NCBI RefSeq assembly: GCF_029227915.1
Contig: NC_079883.1
Coordinates: 27,652,001-27,716,000 of the forward strand
From: Hydractinia symbiolongicarpus
Taxonomy: Eukaryota; Cnidaria; Hydrozoa; Anthoathecata; Hydractiniidae
Length of the DNA stretch: 64,000 bases
Direction: 5' to 3'
The notes below the pieces were generated by a model, which was not told where the DNA came from, did no database searches, and saw nothing but the letters and a program-made list of their open reading frames with translations. Made by a program: the position numbers and the translations under genes. Positions 27,821-40,700 of this stretch are shown piece by piece. The number at the start of each line of letters is the position of its first letter. Positions within the stretch are counted from its first letter, which is position 1.

Positions 27821-30800
27821 ATGAGTTGTGTATGGTGTGCAGACGAAGGACTTGCAGTCACATTAATTAAAGCGTTATCTGTACCAGACGTAGCTGAAGA
27901 TATTCTCGGAAAATGTCTTCCAGACTTGTATCATTGCACTGAATGTGTAAATGAATACCATCGTTTAAAAAAAAGATGGGTTACCAGTGAGGAAGGAATT
28001 CAGGTATTAAATGCTTGAACATCATAATTCTTTTGCTTTAGGTGTTAGCTAACTAGCTACATTTTTCAATATTAATATATATATCTTATATATATTTAAT
28101 AAATATAAACTTTATTTTTAGTCTTTACTTGCACTGGACACTTTAAGATTAAAAGACCAATTAAAGAAAACTAGAGAAAGCCAATTAAACTTTACTGAAA
28201 CAGATGAAATGCTGTTATCCAATGATTCACTTTCATACATGTGGAGACCAGTTGTAGAAATGCTGCGATATCCGTATCTTCTTTTAAACAAAGATAATAT
28301 GGCATTGTTCCTGGAAGTTCTTCAGTGGGAAATTAAAAATATGGGAAGCAATTTTATCGAGCCATCGGTTAAGTACCCAGGATTGTTTTTGCTGCTTGTC
28401 AATTCCATAAATCATGTAAGTGTAGAGACGTACAGATGTCCCTAAGATGTACCAAGCTGTTGAATGGGAACAATAGAGTGCGTTCGTTCTTCTTTATGGC
28501 TCCACAGACCCTTGACATAAATTCGTAGCATACAAGAATCCTTTACGAGCATTCCAGTTTCATTATACTAGTCAATATACATATTTCCTTTTTTATACAT
28601 AGGTACAGAATTGGGCAAAAGATTTGATCACAAGTATGGAAATGATATCAAATGAAACTTACCATATATTCAAACCAGTTCTCAGTTCTTTACTTAGGAT
28701 TATTTTGACAGTTGCTGATAATGAAGATGTTTTTTTCATCACAGAAACAACTGTTTTACCTGGTCATATTTATGGTTATACAAAAACAACAAATTTGTGG
28801 ATTGCGTATGCTGTCATGTTTAATTCTCTACAAAACAGAATTTTAAAAATGCTTTTAAGTAAAAACAAAGAGTTTTTCACTAAAATGATGGAGATAATAT
28901 CAGGTAAAAGCATTGCAGAAGCCTTTAATTTTTGTTCAACCCCAGCTACATGATCCAGGATATTAATGTCCCAAGGATTATTTCAAAAAATAAACCTTTT
29001 ACAGATCGTAAATGTCCTATGTGTTTGTAATAACATTTACAGTTGTATGAATTATGTGAACTTGATTTTAGAAAATAACGATTATTTCTGGTCAGTGTTA
29101 AAAGTTCTTCAGATTTTATTGGATAAGCTTGGTTCTGGGTTTTGGTTAATTACAAACACAGAAACAGAAACGCCAATGCATCTGTATAATCAAATTACAT
29201 CAAACCAAAATTTTAAAGAATTGAAGGCAAAGTCGTTTATTGTGGATTTTGTTGATGCTAATGATACAGTATCAAAAGATGAACTATGCGATACTACAAA
29301 TGTATACGAGACATTTGATCAATTATTTATGTGGTTTCTACCCTTACTGAGATCAATAGTTGACTTTGGACAAAATCACGCAATAGATTGTATGCTAGAG
29401 TTTCATTTAGAAATACTAGGTGAGTTTGCATAGCCAATAAGAGGGGGGCAACCACTTTTACTCACCCAATTCTGAGTCGTTAATTGCTCCCAATTCCACA
29501 AAAAGTTGTCTGGCTGAGCAATATAAATTCATCTCGCATGAAAATTAATGTATCTTTCTAAATGTAAGGATGACTTGCAAATATTTCCTATGTAACAAAG
29601 AAAAACAAGCAATTAGACTGGATACCATCACTTGATCACCACTATTACAAATAAAGTTAGAAAGAGAAGCAATTACTAAGAATATTGGATTCAGTAATTT
29701 GCAAAAACTGCATTCCTGTTTGCCAATTGCAGTGAGATGCCATAATACCTAGTTATAAATGGCGCTGTAGCATAGTGTTTATAGGAGTTCGGTTGTGATC
29801 CCCCCTGACTGGGTGTGATTCCCCCTGACGGTGATTTAATACGGGCAAGTGAAAGTTACCATAGCTCAGAGTTAATCTGGGGGAGATAACGCATGTGGGG
29901 CGTTGGATATGCAAGGAGTTCTCTGCAGAGAGGACCTATATGAGTCTGGATAGCTCAAAATGAGCATTAATTAATCTAGAACTCCCTATCAATATCCATC
30001 AAGACTTGTGGGGCTAGACATGCTAAATATGGACATCTATCTCTATGAAAGGGATTTGCATTAATAGCAATGTTGTATTTTCTTTATTCAACATTCAATC
30101 CATATTAGGCCATTAGGATTTTAGTGCCTATACAACTATATGCCAGTGTGAGATTTAATTTACAGATTTATCTGTTTAGATACTAGCAAGAAAAGAACCA
30201 TGTTCTATTGGCTGGCAGCAAAAAGCATATTTGGAATTACATCTTTTCTATTGGAGATAAACCAAAACATGCTTTTTTCAAATTATGTAACACAAATTTC
30301 TGAAATGCTTGTGGATGTGTGTAAGGTTGGAGAAAATATAAACATTGAAATTGTAAGTGTTTTGGTTTGGTATTATAAGAAATAAATGTATAATAAAAGG
30401 CAGGGAAAAAAGAGAATTGTTTGGCCAAATTTTATATATAAAGATGGTGGTCTTTTACTTTTGTTTGGTTGTTATCAGTTGATTTGGCTATGCTTTAATA
30501 GTACTAAATTATGATTTAAATGCTGAAACAGAAGTTTGTTATTGTGCAAAATATAAAAACATGTGGACAGAAATAGTACCAGTAAGATAAATTTCATTGA
30601 GCGGAAACTTTCCCTAAAATTTTGGCTCAGCTTTTGGAGTCCATCAATCCATTATGTTTCCAGTTTTTTCTACTTTCATATTCTTGTTCGAAATGTACTG
30701 CACCCAATTTTCGACTTCCTTTAGGGTAGTATATTTTTTCTAAGAGTTTGTTTTTATTTCTTTATTTCAGCACGATTCAGCTGTTTTACTTATAAAGTCT

Positions 30801-33800
30801 CTGATTGGCACTCACCAAGCATGTTTGTCACCTGATGTACAGGAAAAGTTTGCATCTAATTTTAATGATATGGTTTCAAAAAGAAGATATGACAAGAATT
30901 TGATAAAAAATGCTATTGTTGATATGTTGAAGGTGAATACAAAAAGAATAACTTAGTTAATCTTGGTTTAGCCAAAAACAGTGTTTATTATACTGTACTT
31001 CACTTCATAGACACCCATCGAAGTCAAATCGGATCCAATCGATAACAAAAACGACATAATGCAACAGATCAAAATAAGAGAAGCTTTAGGTATATCAAGA
31101 TAAATTTTAACTGAAATAATGCAGCATAATGCAGCAATATTGTGATTTGGTATGTTTTCTTTAATGTTTAGGTAGTGCAATTGCTCCCATTGTGATTGAC
31201 GATGATGATGATGATGATGATGTTAATGATGGTGAATATTGCTCATTTTTTTTTATCTTATATTTTGATGGTGCTAAAAACTTTCTATATTTTTCCCTTT
31301 TCCCTAAAATTTACGTTTTAGGAAATTTTGAAGGGCAATTATTCTACATTAATTCTGATGAAGAAACTGAAAAGGGCGAAGAAATGGTTGATGACAAATC
31401 TAATATTAATTTGCTACCAGCAGTTAGTGTTTTGCTTTGTTTATACTTGCCTATCCATTTAAAAGAAGCTTTAGAAAGTTAGCTTTTAGTTAACAGTATT
31501 TTATCAAGAGATCCAAATCACTTATTTCGTAGGAGTTCATTGGTTCCCTTAGCCCTCTGCGAATTAGTGACGATGAGCAAGACACCAGTTTTCAAGAAAA
31601 AGTGATTGGAGTTGATTTTTCAGTGTCAACTAGTTTGAAGGAAATGGAAAAAGACAAGAAAAAAGCAGAAATAGAGTCAACTAAAACGACAACAGAAAAT
31701 ATGAAAGTGAATGTAAAAACTGTCAAAAAGTTTAAACTGAAATTAGACAAAAATTTGTTGCATCACCATAAAACAAAACATTTGTTACAAAAAGCTGTTG
31801 AAGAAAAAGAAAGTAAGAACATAAATAAAGAAGAGGACATTGGAGTATTCAAAATGAATGAAAATGTAGAACCACCTAAAAAGCAAAGAAAGAGCAGTTT
31901 TCCACAGCGTTCCACAAAGCTCAGAAGAGAACTAATTGAAAAAGATTTAACAAATCAAGCAGTTCGAGCTAACGTGGTGTCTTTGCCAGATATGAGAGTT
32001 CGAATGCAATACAATCTCGCTTCGTTCCATCAGAGTATCTTAGGCTGGAAGGCGGATTGGTTGATCAAGAATAACAACGAATTTGATATAAAAGCTACAT
32101 TAGATGCAGTACCATTAAGCTTCGAAACATATGACAGCTATGTTAAAGTATTTTGGCCACTTATGTTACTTGAAACGTGGTCACAATTAAAAAGAGATTG
32201 GGAAGATTTGACGCACAAGACTGTGCCCTATGTGATCGACGGTATTGATGAGCGGAAATCGTTGGGAAAGATTTGTCATATTCGTTGTTGTTATTATGAG
32301 GAAAATCCTGGGAAATTAAAATATGATGGCTGTCCTTCAGAGGATGATTTGTTGTTTGTTGAGTTCGATAAAAGCGATGACAAACAGCAGGCATTTGCCA
32401 TTGTTGATAGAATTGAAAAAATTTGGGTTAACAACGCTTCAAAGAGATACGGTTTATATACATTGTCACTTAAATTATCTGCTATTCCGAACTTGCAGAA
32501 AAATCAATATGTAAGCGTCACAAAAATAACATCGCTTGTCACTGTGTTCAGACAGTGGAACGCAATCATAGGTTTTCAACGTTCGCTGCTCGCTAAAGAT
32601 ATCTTAAAACCGTTCAGAGAGAAGACTTTCAAGTTAAATGAAACTAAAATTGAAAAAACTTCAAGGTTAAATAAACTTAATCAAAGCCAACTTCAAGCTG
32701 TTTCCACAGTGTGCAGGGCTGTTTTAGAAACAGAGTTCCCCATACCAAGAATTGTCATGCTGCAAGGCCCGCCTGGTACTGGAAAATCTTACACGGTGAA
32801 AGCGCTAATTACGCATCTTTTACAGGTAACATTCCTAGCTCTTACAGGTAACATACCTAGCTTTTACACGCTTTCAGTTGACCATTCAATCGCATGCAAC
32901 AAGTTGAAGGCATAGCTTAAGTTGCTTACAGCTATTTTCTAATTTATATATTACTGCAGGAATTTTGGAAGGCTTCTGAAAAGACCCAACCCATAAGGAA
33001 TAATACTCGAAATAGGATATTGGTTTGTGCGCCGTCCAATGCTGCTGTTGATGAAATTGCGAAAAGATTATATAGCAGTCCCCCATGGAGAGATGATTCA
33101 AATAAAACTAAAAATAGTAATGTCACTTTAGATCTGTTTCTTTTATTATTTATATATAGGATTTTTGCGCATAGTAATTTTTGCGACTATACGAAGTTAA
33201 AAAAAAGTTCAAAAATCGGTAAGTTGCAAATAGAGGGAAAGCGTATTAATTGCCTGTAAACCGTATATTTAGAAAATGGAAATTGTGGCGATTTTAACTT
33301 ACTTCGAATTGGACGTCGAAACCAAATTGATTCTGACATCTATCCCGCATCTTTGGAATATTTAGTTCAAAGAAAAATGGATAAGATAAAATCGTCGCAT
33401 AATAAAGCAACGTTACGAAAAGAAATGGGACAAGTTTCTGCAATGTTGGAAAAAGTGGATGATATTTGTGTCAAGCTCAAAATGTCGATTGATGCTACTA
33501 CCAAACATGAGGTTTGTAAGTTCAAACTGTAAAACTTTTAGGTAAATTGCGTCCAGGTATTGGCAAGGATGAATTTTCTGGGCAAAGAGTTTCTCAAAGA
33601 AAGAATAAGTACATATTTCGCGGGTTAAAAAGTTCTAAAAAATTTAAGGAATCCTGCTTAGCGGCTATGGTTTCAAAGCAAAATTTTCGATATGACATTT
33701 ACGAAATTACCGTGACAGAAGATTGTGCTACTAAAATTGATTCCACTTGAGAACTAATCGGATCGGATTGGAACAAGAATAATATGAAGTACTTACACCT

Positions 33801-36800
33801 ACAATTAGTACTATGTAGAGGTACATAGATCAAACATAAGAACAAGCAAAAGAAATAAACAAGTGAATGTAATTTTTGGTCATTTTCCCTCTTGTCTCAA
33901 ATGCATTCGTTTGGTCTCCGCTCCTTTATTTATTATCTGAACATTTTAAGTATGTCACTTACTTTCAGTACATCAACAAGATGGAAGAAAGAACTAAATT
34001 GCAACAAAAGTACGATCGTCTAAGCAGAGCACTGGAAAAAGCTTCTTGTAGACTGGACTTACCCGAAGAAGAAAGAAAGTGTGAAATGAACCTTCTGCTT
34101 CAAGCCGATGTTATTTGTTGCACGTTGAGTGGTGCAGGCTGCAAAGCAATGAATAGAGCGTTTAAGAACACGTCGTGAGTTTAAATCTGTTTTACGGAGC
34201 ACGGCTGCACTTTAGGTTGTTGATAAACCGTTGAAATTTTCTTAATCTATTGATGTGTGCTACGTTTAAACTGTCAATTAAATAGGATTCGAACCCACGT
34301 ATATTAAACTTCTAGGTTTCAATTGACACCTTTAAAACAACTACATAATTTAAACAATTTTACATGTTTGTTACTTAATTCTCGTTTAGGCAAATTCCTT
34401 TCAGATGTGTGATAATAGATGAAGCTGGCCAATGCTCAGAACCTGATGCTTTAATACCTTTGCAGTATGGTCCCTCTAAATTAGTTTTAGTTGGCGATCC
34501 AGCTCAACTTCCTGCTACGGTGCTTTCACAGAGGGCCTCAAGATATAACTTTGGACAGTCACTGTTTGAACGATTGTTTAATGCTCTGGTGAAGTGTGAC
34601 AAAATGCACGAAAGTGAGTGATGTTGGGTTAATATTCTTGACAGCTGTAAATTTATTTTTGTTTTGGTTAAAAGTGAAATTAGGATGAACTAAAAAAATG
34701 TTTCATCATGTATTTTCTTTATTTCAGATGACAAGCCAGCTATAATGTTGAATGTACAATATAGAATGGCACCGGAGATTTGTTCCTTTCCATCAAGAAG
34801 GTTTTATCATAATATGCTTCAACCAGCCAAAGAACTGACTAACGAAAAAGTTTTGTCGCCATTAAAACAATTCGTCATGTTAAATCTGGCGAATAGTCGT
34901 GAAAAGAAAAGTGCCTCTGGGTAGGTTGTTCACTATTTTACATTTAACTTTGTAAATAATCACACAACTACATCTAACGGTTATCCGTTTTAGAGCGATC
35001 CACAATCCTTGTGAGAGAGACTACATTATTGCAATTTGTCAATCTATACTGAAAGCAAACTTTACAAAGTCGCACGCTGTTGCAGTCATTACACCTTATC
35101 GGCAGCAAGTTATTTTCTTGAAAAACGAATTTAAGAAACACAATCTTGACAATGTTACAGTGAACACGATTGATGGTTATCAAGGCCAAGAAAGAGATGT
35201 TGTTATTCTATCTTGTGTTCGAGGACCAAATGAACGTAACACGATTGGATTTCTAAAACATCCACAACGTATGAATGTTGCATTAACGAGAGCTAAACAC
35301 AGTTTGATAGTATTAGCTCACTGTGACTCGTTAGAGGTATTGATTTTTATAGTACTAAATTTCTTGCTGATTTCTTAAAATTAAATACCCGTAAAATATT
35401 TTCAAGAAGTTTAAGATACGACAAAATGTTAATACGTCAAATTTTAATACTTTAAAACCCAAAGAAACATTGAAAGTGTACTTGTGAGAAATCTTCTTTT
35501 CTTTCAAAAATCTTGTGTTCGAGAACAGAAGTGCTTGGAACATGGGTTGTTAATCAAAATTTCGCGATTGGCAGTTTTCCGACATGAGTTTGATAAATTT
35601 TTTTTGTGATTTAGGTAGACGAAGATTGGAAAGCTTTAGTTGATGATGCGAGAAGTAGAAAGCTTTTATTTAACATCGAAAGAGAAGAGGAAGCTGTAAA
35701 TTGTATATTCTCCGAAAAACAGAAACATTTCGACAGAGAAACAAGTGATAATGACAATAAACGGGGCAGCGACATAACTCAAAACGCAGTAAAAACCAGT
35801 GGTGTAAATTGTAAAATTTTGCCACCGCTTTCCATTAATTCAATAACAGAAAGCAAAATGAAGGAAGAGAAAAGCATTAACAAGGTAGGTGCTGCATTAC
35901 TTACTGATTTTGCTGTACTTGAATCAAGTACTAGCGATCAGAAGAAGAAGCAATCTGCATCAGCAGTTTCTGAGAAAGTTTTAACTTCACAAACTGTAAC
36001 AGAATCTGTTAAGAAAACATCAAGTCAGTCTGAAATAGAAGTGAATAGAAACTGCAGTAAAAATAAAAAACAAAAGTGTAATACAGCTATGGATCGTAGC
36101 AAAGTTATGTTGGAAGAAAATAAACGAAATATTAGTAAAATGGAACAAAGTTGTAATAAAGAAGAAATGATTACAAAAAAAACTAAAAAGCAAGAAGATT
36201 CAGAAATACAAAGGGGTGAATCACAAATTCAAATTGCCACTACAGAAAGCGCAGTGAAGAAAGAGAAGTGTAACAAAGCGCATGAAGATAAAATAAGTCA
36301 ACCAAATAAACCAAAGAAAAGAAAAAGAAGCAATTCAGACGAAAGAGGCACTAAAGTTGCAGCTAAGGAAAATGGCAACGATCAAACGAAGCAGCAACAG
36401 CTGGAGAAGATACAGGTACCACTTAGCATTAAATTGCTGCAAAGGGAACTGGCTGCTGCCAAACATCCCCTGTACGAAGAAAAGTTAAGATCTGTCATTT
36501 CCGGGTTGCAACATTTGGTGAAGTTGAAGCACAACGATAATTTGACGGCATCCCCAGCACATAAAACGGTTCCAGATACTGCCACGACGCAACTTATGTC
36601 TAAAACAGTAAAGGCGGAAGACGCGCCTAAAACTCCTCTCACTGTTCTATCTCCATGCTCGGCAATCTCCAATGAATCTGGTTGCCCTCGTGGTGACGGT
36701 AGCCAAAAAAAGATTTTTACGGTGAAGTTACCGCATCGCCATCATGACGGATTTAAATGCGTTGAACGATGCAGGAGATCAGAAAGTATAGACACGCCAA

Positions 36801-39046
36801 CTGTTTGCTCTCCGTCTTCAATATCGAGTGATTCAAGTGATCATATTCGATTTCCCGAAACACATCCTTATGAAGACGGAACAAAATCCGCACAGTTAAA
36901 AAACCGACGCGACGTGCCATCGTCGGCGTATTTTAAATTTCCTCATCGTCATCACGATGGCACGTACTGTGAACATGAGTGTAAACGAGTGGTTGAACGT
37001 GAAAGAAAAAAAAAACTTTTAAATGCTCAAAGCCAAAGTCAGAACCAAAGCTGTATAACTATTACAAAACCGTGGAGATTAGAAAAGTTGATTATCCAGC
37101 AAAATTCATATAAAAACGTGCTTATACCATCCAATGATCCTCGCATAGCGTACTTGAGTAAGTCTACTTCAGCTATTGCGCAAACGAAATCAAGTATAGT
37201 TGTTAAAGGACAAAGTGCAGAAACAACATCGCCTCCTTTACCACTCTCTGCAGCTGAGGAGGCATTGCCTCCAGAACCAGAAGATCCTATTGAGAAGCCA
37301 TTTCCAGATCAAAGACCTCCTCTGAACGTAGATCCTAAAACACAAGACCCACGCTTACGCAAAAATTATATAGTCAGAAACCCTGAGGAACCAATGGAAC
37401 TAAGTCCAGTCTTAAATACACCAATTGCAGTAAACATCCCAACGAAGGATAATGTTTCGGGTCCAAGCTCTCCGAATTGTTTCTCAAACGAACGGGCACT
37501 ATTTGACTCGCTAATCCACACTATACGAAAACAGGTTGGTTTAGGTGAGTCACAAGAAGTCATTGATGCGATTTACACGCAAGGTTTATTGCAGGGTTTG
37601 GTAGACGGGCAGAAAGTGAGTGGCATGAATTCCGAAGCAGATTTAAATTCTGTACTAAGTTTACTGAAGCTGCAAATTCTTAATACAACCGCTCAATCCA
37701 GCCAAGCAGTTATTAAAGCACGAAGTATAGGATTTGAGCAAGTGAAATCATTTCAAGCAACTCAACCCGTACAGAATACAATACCTAACCCAAGCTGTGA
37801 AAGTTTAGTGCAACCATGCGCAAATATGATTGACGAAGCAAAAAAATCCAATGGTAAAGATATATACTGTGACCAACCATTTTATCGCCCCGAGAAAGTC
37901 TCCATTCAGCAGCAACATTCGTATTGGGACAGTTACGAGCCAATTAGACCTGCTTTCTCTTTTGAAGATATGGATAACAGCGGTAATCTTTACTTTAATG
38001 CCGAGCCTCATATCGCCACCGACGAGACAACGGAAAGAACGAGAACTGAATATTCTCCTCGATGTAACGATAATTACAAACACTTTAAAAATTTACCGAG
38101 TGTACCAAAAGGCGTCGTGAACAAGAAAGGACTACCACAAGGAGTGACTACCATAATTGACCAAATGGAAGGAAATTTTAGAGGTCGCGATCATCGTAAT
38201 CGACGTTTTAATAGAACTAGTAAACGAACTGGTCCGATAGGTGTCGGTTTCCTAACGTCTAACATTTCAAAAAGGGACGTGAAAAATCAAGGTACCTACG
38301 GCCAGCGCACGGATCAGGATGGATACTCCAATGAAAACCGCTTGGCTGATCCATCCATTTATCAAGATCGACATGATGTTCAACGAGGTTTTTCTAATAC
38401 ATCAAGACGTAAAAGACCTATGACGAAAAGACGTGGTATTGATGCTGCTAAAAACGACTCGCGCGAATCGTTTCCTCATGAAAAGCGTAGAAGGAGGTAT
38501 TTTAGCGCATCTCCTCCCAGAACATCAAGAGATAAAGGTAATGGAAACAAAAAAGATTATGCGCGTAGACATAATCATAAAAAGAACTCATCATCAGATT
38601 CTAATCGTACCTCCTCCCGTGAAAAAGAGCCAGAAAACAAGCTCATGTTAAAACACGAGCTTGCGAACAAAACACCATTGAAGGACGAACCTATGGACGG
38701 TACTCAAATTGTTTCCACGATATCAGTTTTAAACCCAGAACTTCCCAGACAACGGAAAGTAAAACAAAGTAGTTGCTCTGATGAAAGTAGAGAGGAAGGT
38801 TTGGTCGTTGTTATAACATCATCGGATAGTGACAACGATGGTAAAATCAGGACGCTTGGTAGACTGCCGAAGCAAAACAAAGCGAAAACTGATCTTTCTT
38901 CACCTCTTCCAACAGTGAAACGACAAGTAAAGTTGGTTAAAACAAGCAAGGAAAACATTTGGTCAAAATCCAAAAGTGACATTCAAATAACTGTCCCCAT
39001 TACTTCCTTCTGTGACAAGAATTTGGATGGGCAAGGCAGAACGTAG
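27821..39046 (+). CDS. SETX: Senataxin-type SF1B helicase with a very long C-terminal tail, 17 exons
   Basis: RNA/DNA helicase of the Sen1/SETX family, which resolves R-loops and aids transcription termination. Exons: 27821-28003, 28122-28415, 28603-28903, 28976-29419, 30180-30352, 30771-30932, 31011-31089, 31172-31231, 31322-31422, 31533-32825, 32960-33116, 33273-33511, 33969-34174, 34390-34613, 34728-34920, 34994-35336, 35615-39046; about 2,627 residues (human 2,677). Helical N-terminal region about 1-500. Helicase: GPPGTGKS 1011-1018, CAPSNAAVDE, DEAG 1241-1244, VGDPAQLPATV, QYRM 1316-1319, DGYQGQERD near 1430, VALTRA 1465-1470. NCGDFNLLRIG matches the senataxin subfamily rather than UPF1/IGHMBP2. 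Residues 1485-2627 are Ser/Lys/Arg-rich and lie after the helicase, whereas in human SETX the long linker precedes it. The exon 3/4 junction is uncertain: an in-frame TGA at 28951-28953 must be spliced out. Confidence 0.9.
29761..30107 (+). mobile_element. tRNA-headed SINE in senataxin intron 4
   Basis: It opens GGCGCTGTAGCATAGTG, an A-box-like start, with GGTTGTGATCC (29791-29801) as the B box. The body block at 29831-29865 (GTGATTTAATACGGGCAAGT then GAAAGTTACCAT) is shared with the minus-strand copy at 8062-8293, as is a GTTGGAT..GGAGTT stretch further on. The 3' limit is approximate. Confidence 0.55.
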
Positions 39047-39337
39047 TGACTCGCTTCACCTTGACAAGAACCGGTGCTTGTTTTTTTTCTTTCGTGTTTT
39101 TTAAACTTTCACTCGTGCTTGCTCTAAACACATTTATTTATATTGTATATATATTTTTATAACAAAAAAGTATCAAGATAAAATGTATGACATTTTGAAG
39201 ATTTATTGACGTCAAAAGTTCCCCTTTTTGAGAATATATTTATGTCTATACATCTATGAAGTTCCAATCATCTACCCTTCTCCTGTGTAAAAAATATAGT
39301 TGGCAATATTTCATAATTCCACTGAAATTCGATGTAT
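39047..39337. other. Senataxin 3' flank
   Basis: AT-rich 3' untranslated or flanking DNA. I see no canonical AATAAA within the first ~150 bases; a GATAAAATG near 39178 is a weak candidate. Confidence 0.3.
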
Positions 39338-39435
39338 TGCATTCCGATTTCCCTCCTTTCCATTCCGATTTACCACTTTGCATTCCAAATTACCCCTTTG
39401 CATTCCAAATTAACCCGTTGCATTCTGATTTTTCC
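39338..39435 (+). repeat. Short minisatellite, ~20-bp unit
   Basis: About five units of TTGCATTCC(G/A)A(T/A)TT(A/T)CCC(T/C)TT in tandem. The reading frame across it is incidental. Confidence 0.75.
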
Positions 39436-40359
39436 TCGCAATTAGTAGCATGTTGAGATTGGCATTTTTAAATTTCATTAGTGTAAGAGAAAAGCTTTTT
39501 AAATTTTGTAATGCAAGATTTGATAGTTCGTGTAGGATGTTTTATGTGTTAATGTTGTGGTTTGAATGTTGTAGCTTTGATTATTTGTGTATTTTTGCAA
39601 ATCTGGAAAGAAAACGTATTACAAGTTGCTACTGAAGAAACTGACTAGTTTTTAACTTAAAATTGAAATTCAGTTGTTTTTGTTAAATATTTCTTCTTAT
39701 TGTTATTATTTTGTATATATCACAGCAAAGCTTTTTTAAATATGTTATAACATCGCCAACTTTATATTTATTTATTATTTACCTTTCTACTCTACTAATT
39801 ACAACAATCCCGTCGGCTCTAATTAACGCTCCGAGGCACTTGAAAATCTTCAAACGAAGTGGCGCCTTGTTATATGGAGTGCGAATTGATATTTATAGAC
39901 AGTACCATGCTTAATTTGAACAGTCCACATACCTAATCAGATAAAAATATTTGTCGCCCTGAGAAGTTTTCGTCAAGGTCTTTTGTTCTTTTTCAAAAAA
40001 TTTTGTTGACCTATGTTCATTATCCATTCATTTAAAGTAAAATTTGGGTTAGACAAAATACTAGGGGCTAGGCGGATCAAAACTCTTCATGTGATAATAA
40101 CTTAACTGTTGTTATATCGTCACTGTAGGAGCTGTTTGGACAATACACTGTTTGCTTTATTTGAAATAAACAACTGTACTTTGCACGGTTGCCCTAAAGT
40201 CTAATTTTTGTTAATGCACGCTCCGATATTTCCACCTCGTATTTTTCAATTCTCTAAAAAGAATCAAAGTTGTCAAAATGATTTAAATTCCCCTCTTACG
40301 TTGAATTACCATTTAGCTTTCAGTTTTCAATTTATGAGTTACCCCAAGTACGTCAAACA
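39436..40359. other. Gene-free spacer
   Basis: AT-rich sequence with no exon-like or domain-bearing frame and no clear repeat structure. Confidence 0.35.
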
Positions 40360-40700
40360 CATGCAGTGTAAAATGAGTTAAATGCGACATACACATGAGT
40401 GTAAACAGAGTTGAGTGCGACTTACACACGAGTGCAAACAGAAGTAGGTGCGACAAATACAAAAGTGTAAACAAAGGTAAGTGTGATAAACGCATAAAGT
40501 GTAAACACAGATACGACATACACATGCAGTGTAAACAGAGTTAAGTGCGACAAACACAATGTGTACATAAAGTGTGAACAAAGTTAAGTGCGATAAACAC
40601 ATGAAGTGTAAACAGAGTTTACGTCAACCACATGAAGTATAAATAGAGTTTACGTCAACGACATGTCTACAAAAACTTAAGTACAACAAACACATGAAGT
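40360..40700. repeat. Minisatellite, ~34-38 bp unit
   Basis: About nine diverged units with consensus AGTGTAAACAGAGTTAAGTG followed by CGACAAACACATG. Some units are truncated. The minus-strand frames rich in Leu-Cys-His across it are artefacts. Confidence 0.85.

Noticed and set aside
31192-31482. A separate gene starting with a poly-Asp run
   Set aside because: The Asp run is part of senataxin exon 8 (31172-31231), and 31322-31422 is exon 9. The frame between them reads through an intron.
40360-40700. Cys/His/Leu-rich minus-strand frames
   Set aside because: They follow the minisatellite period and have no start context or domain.
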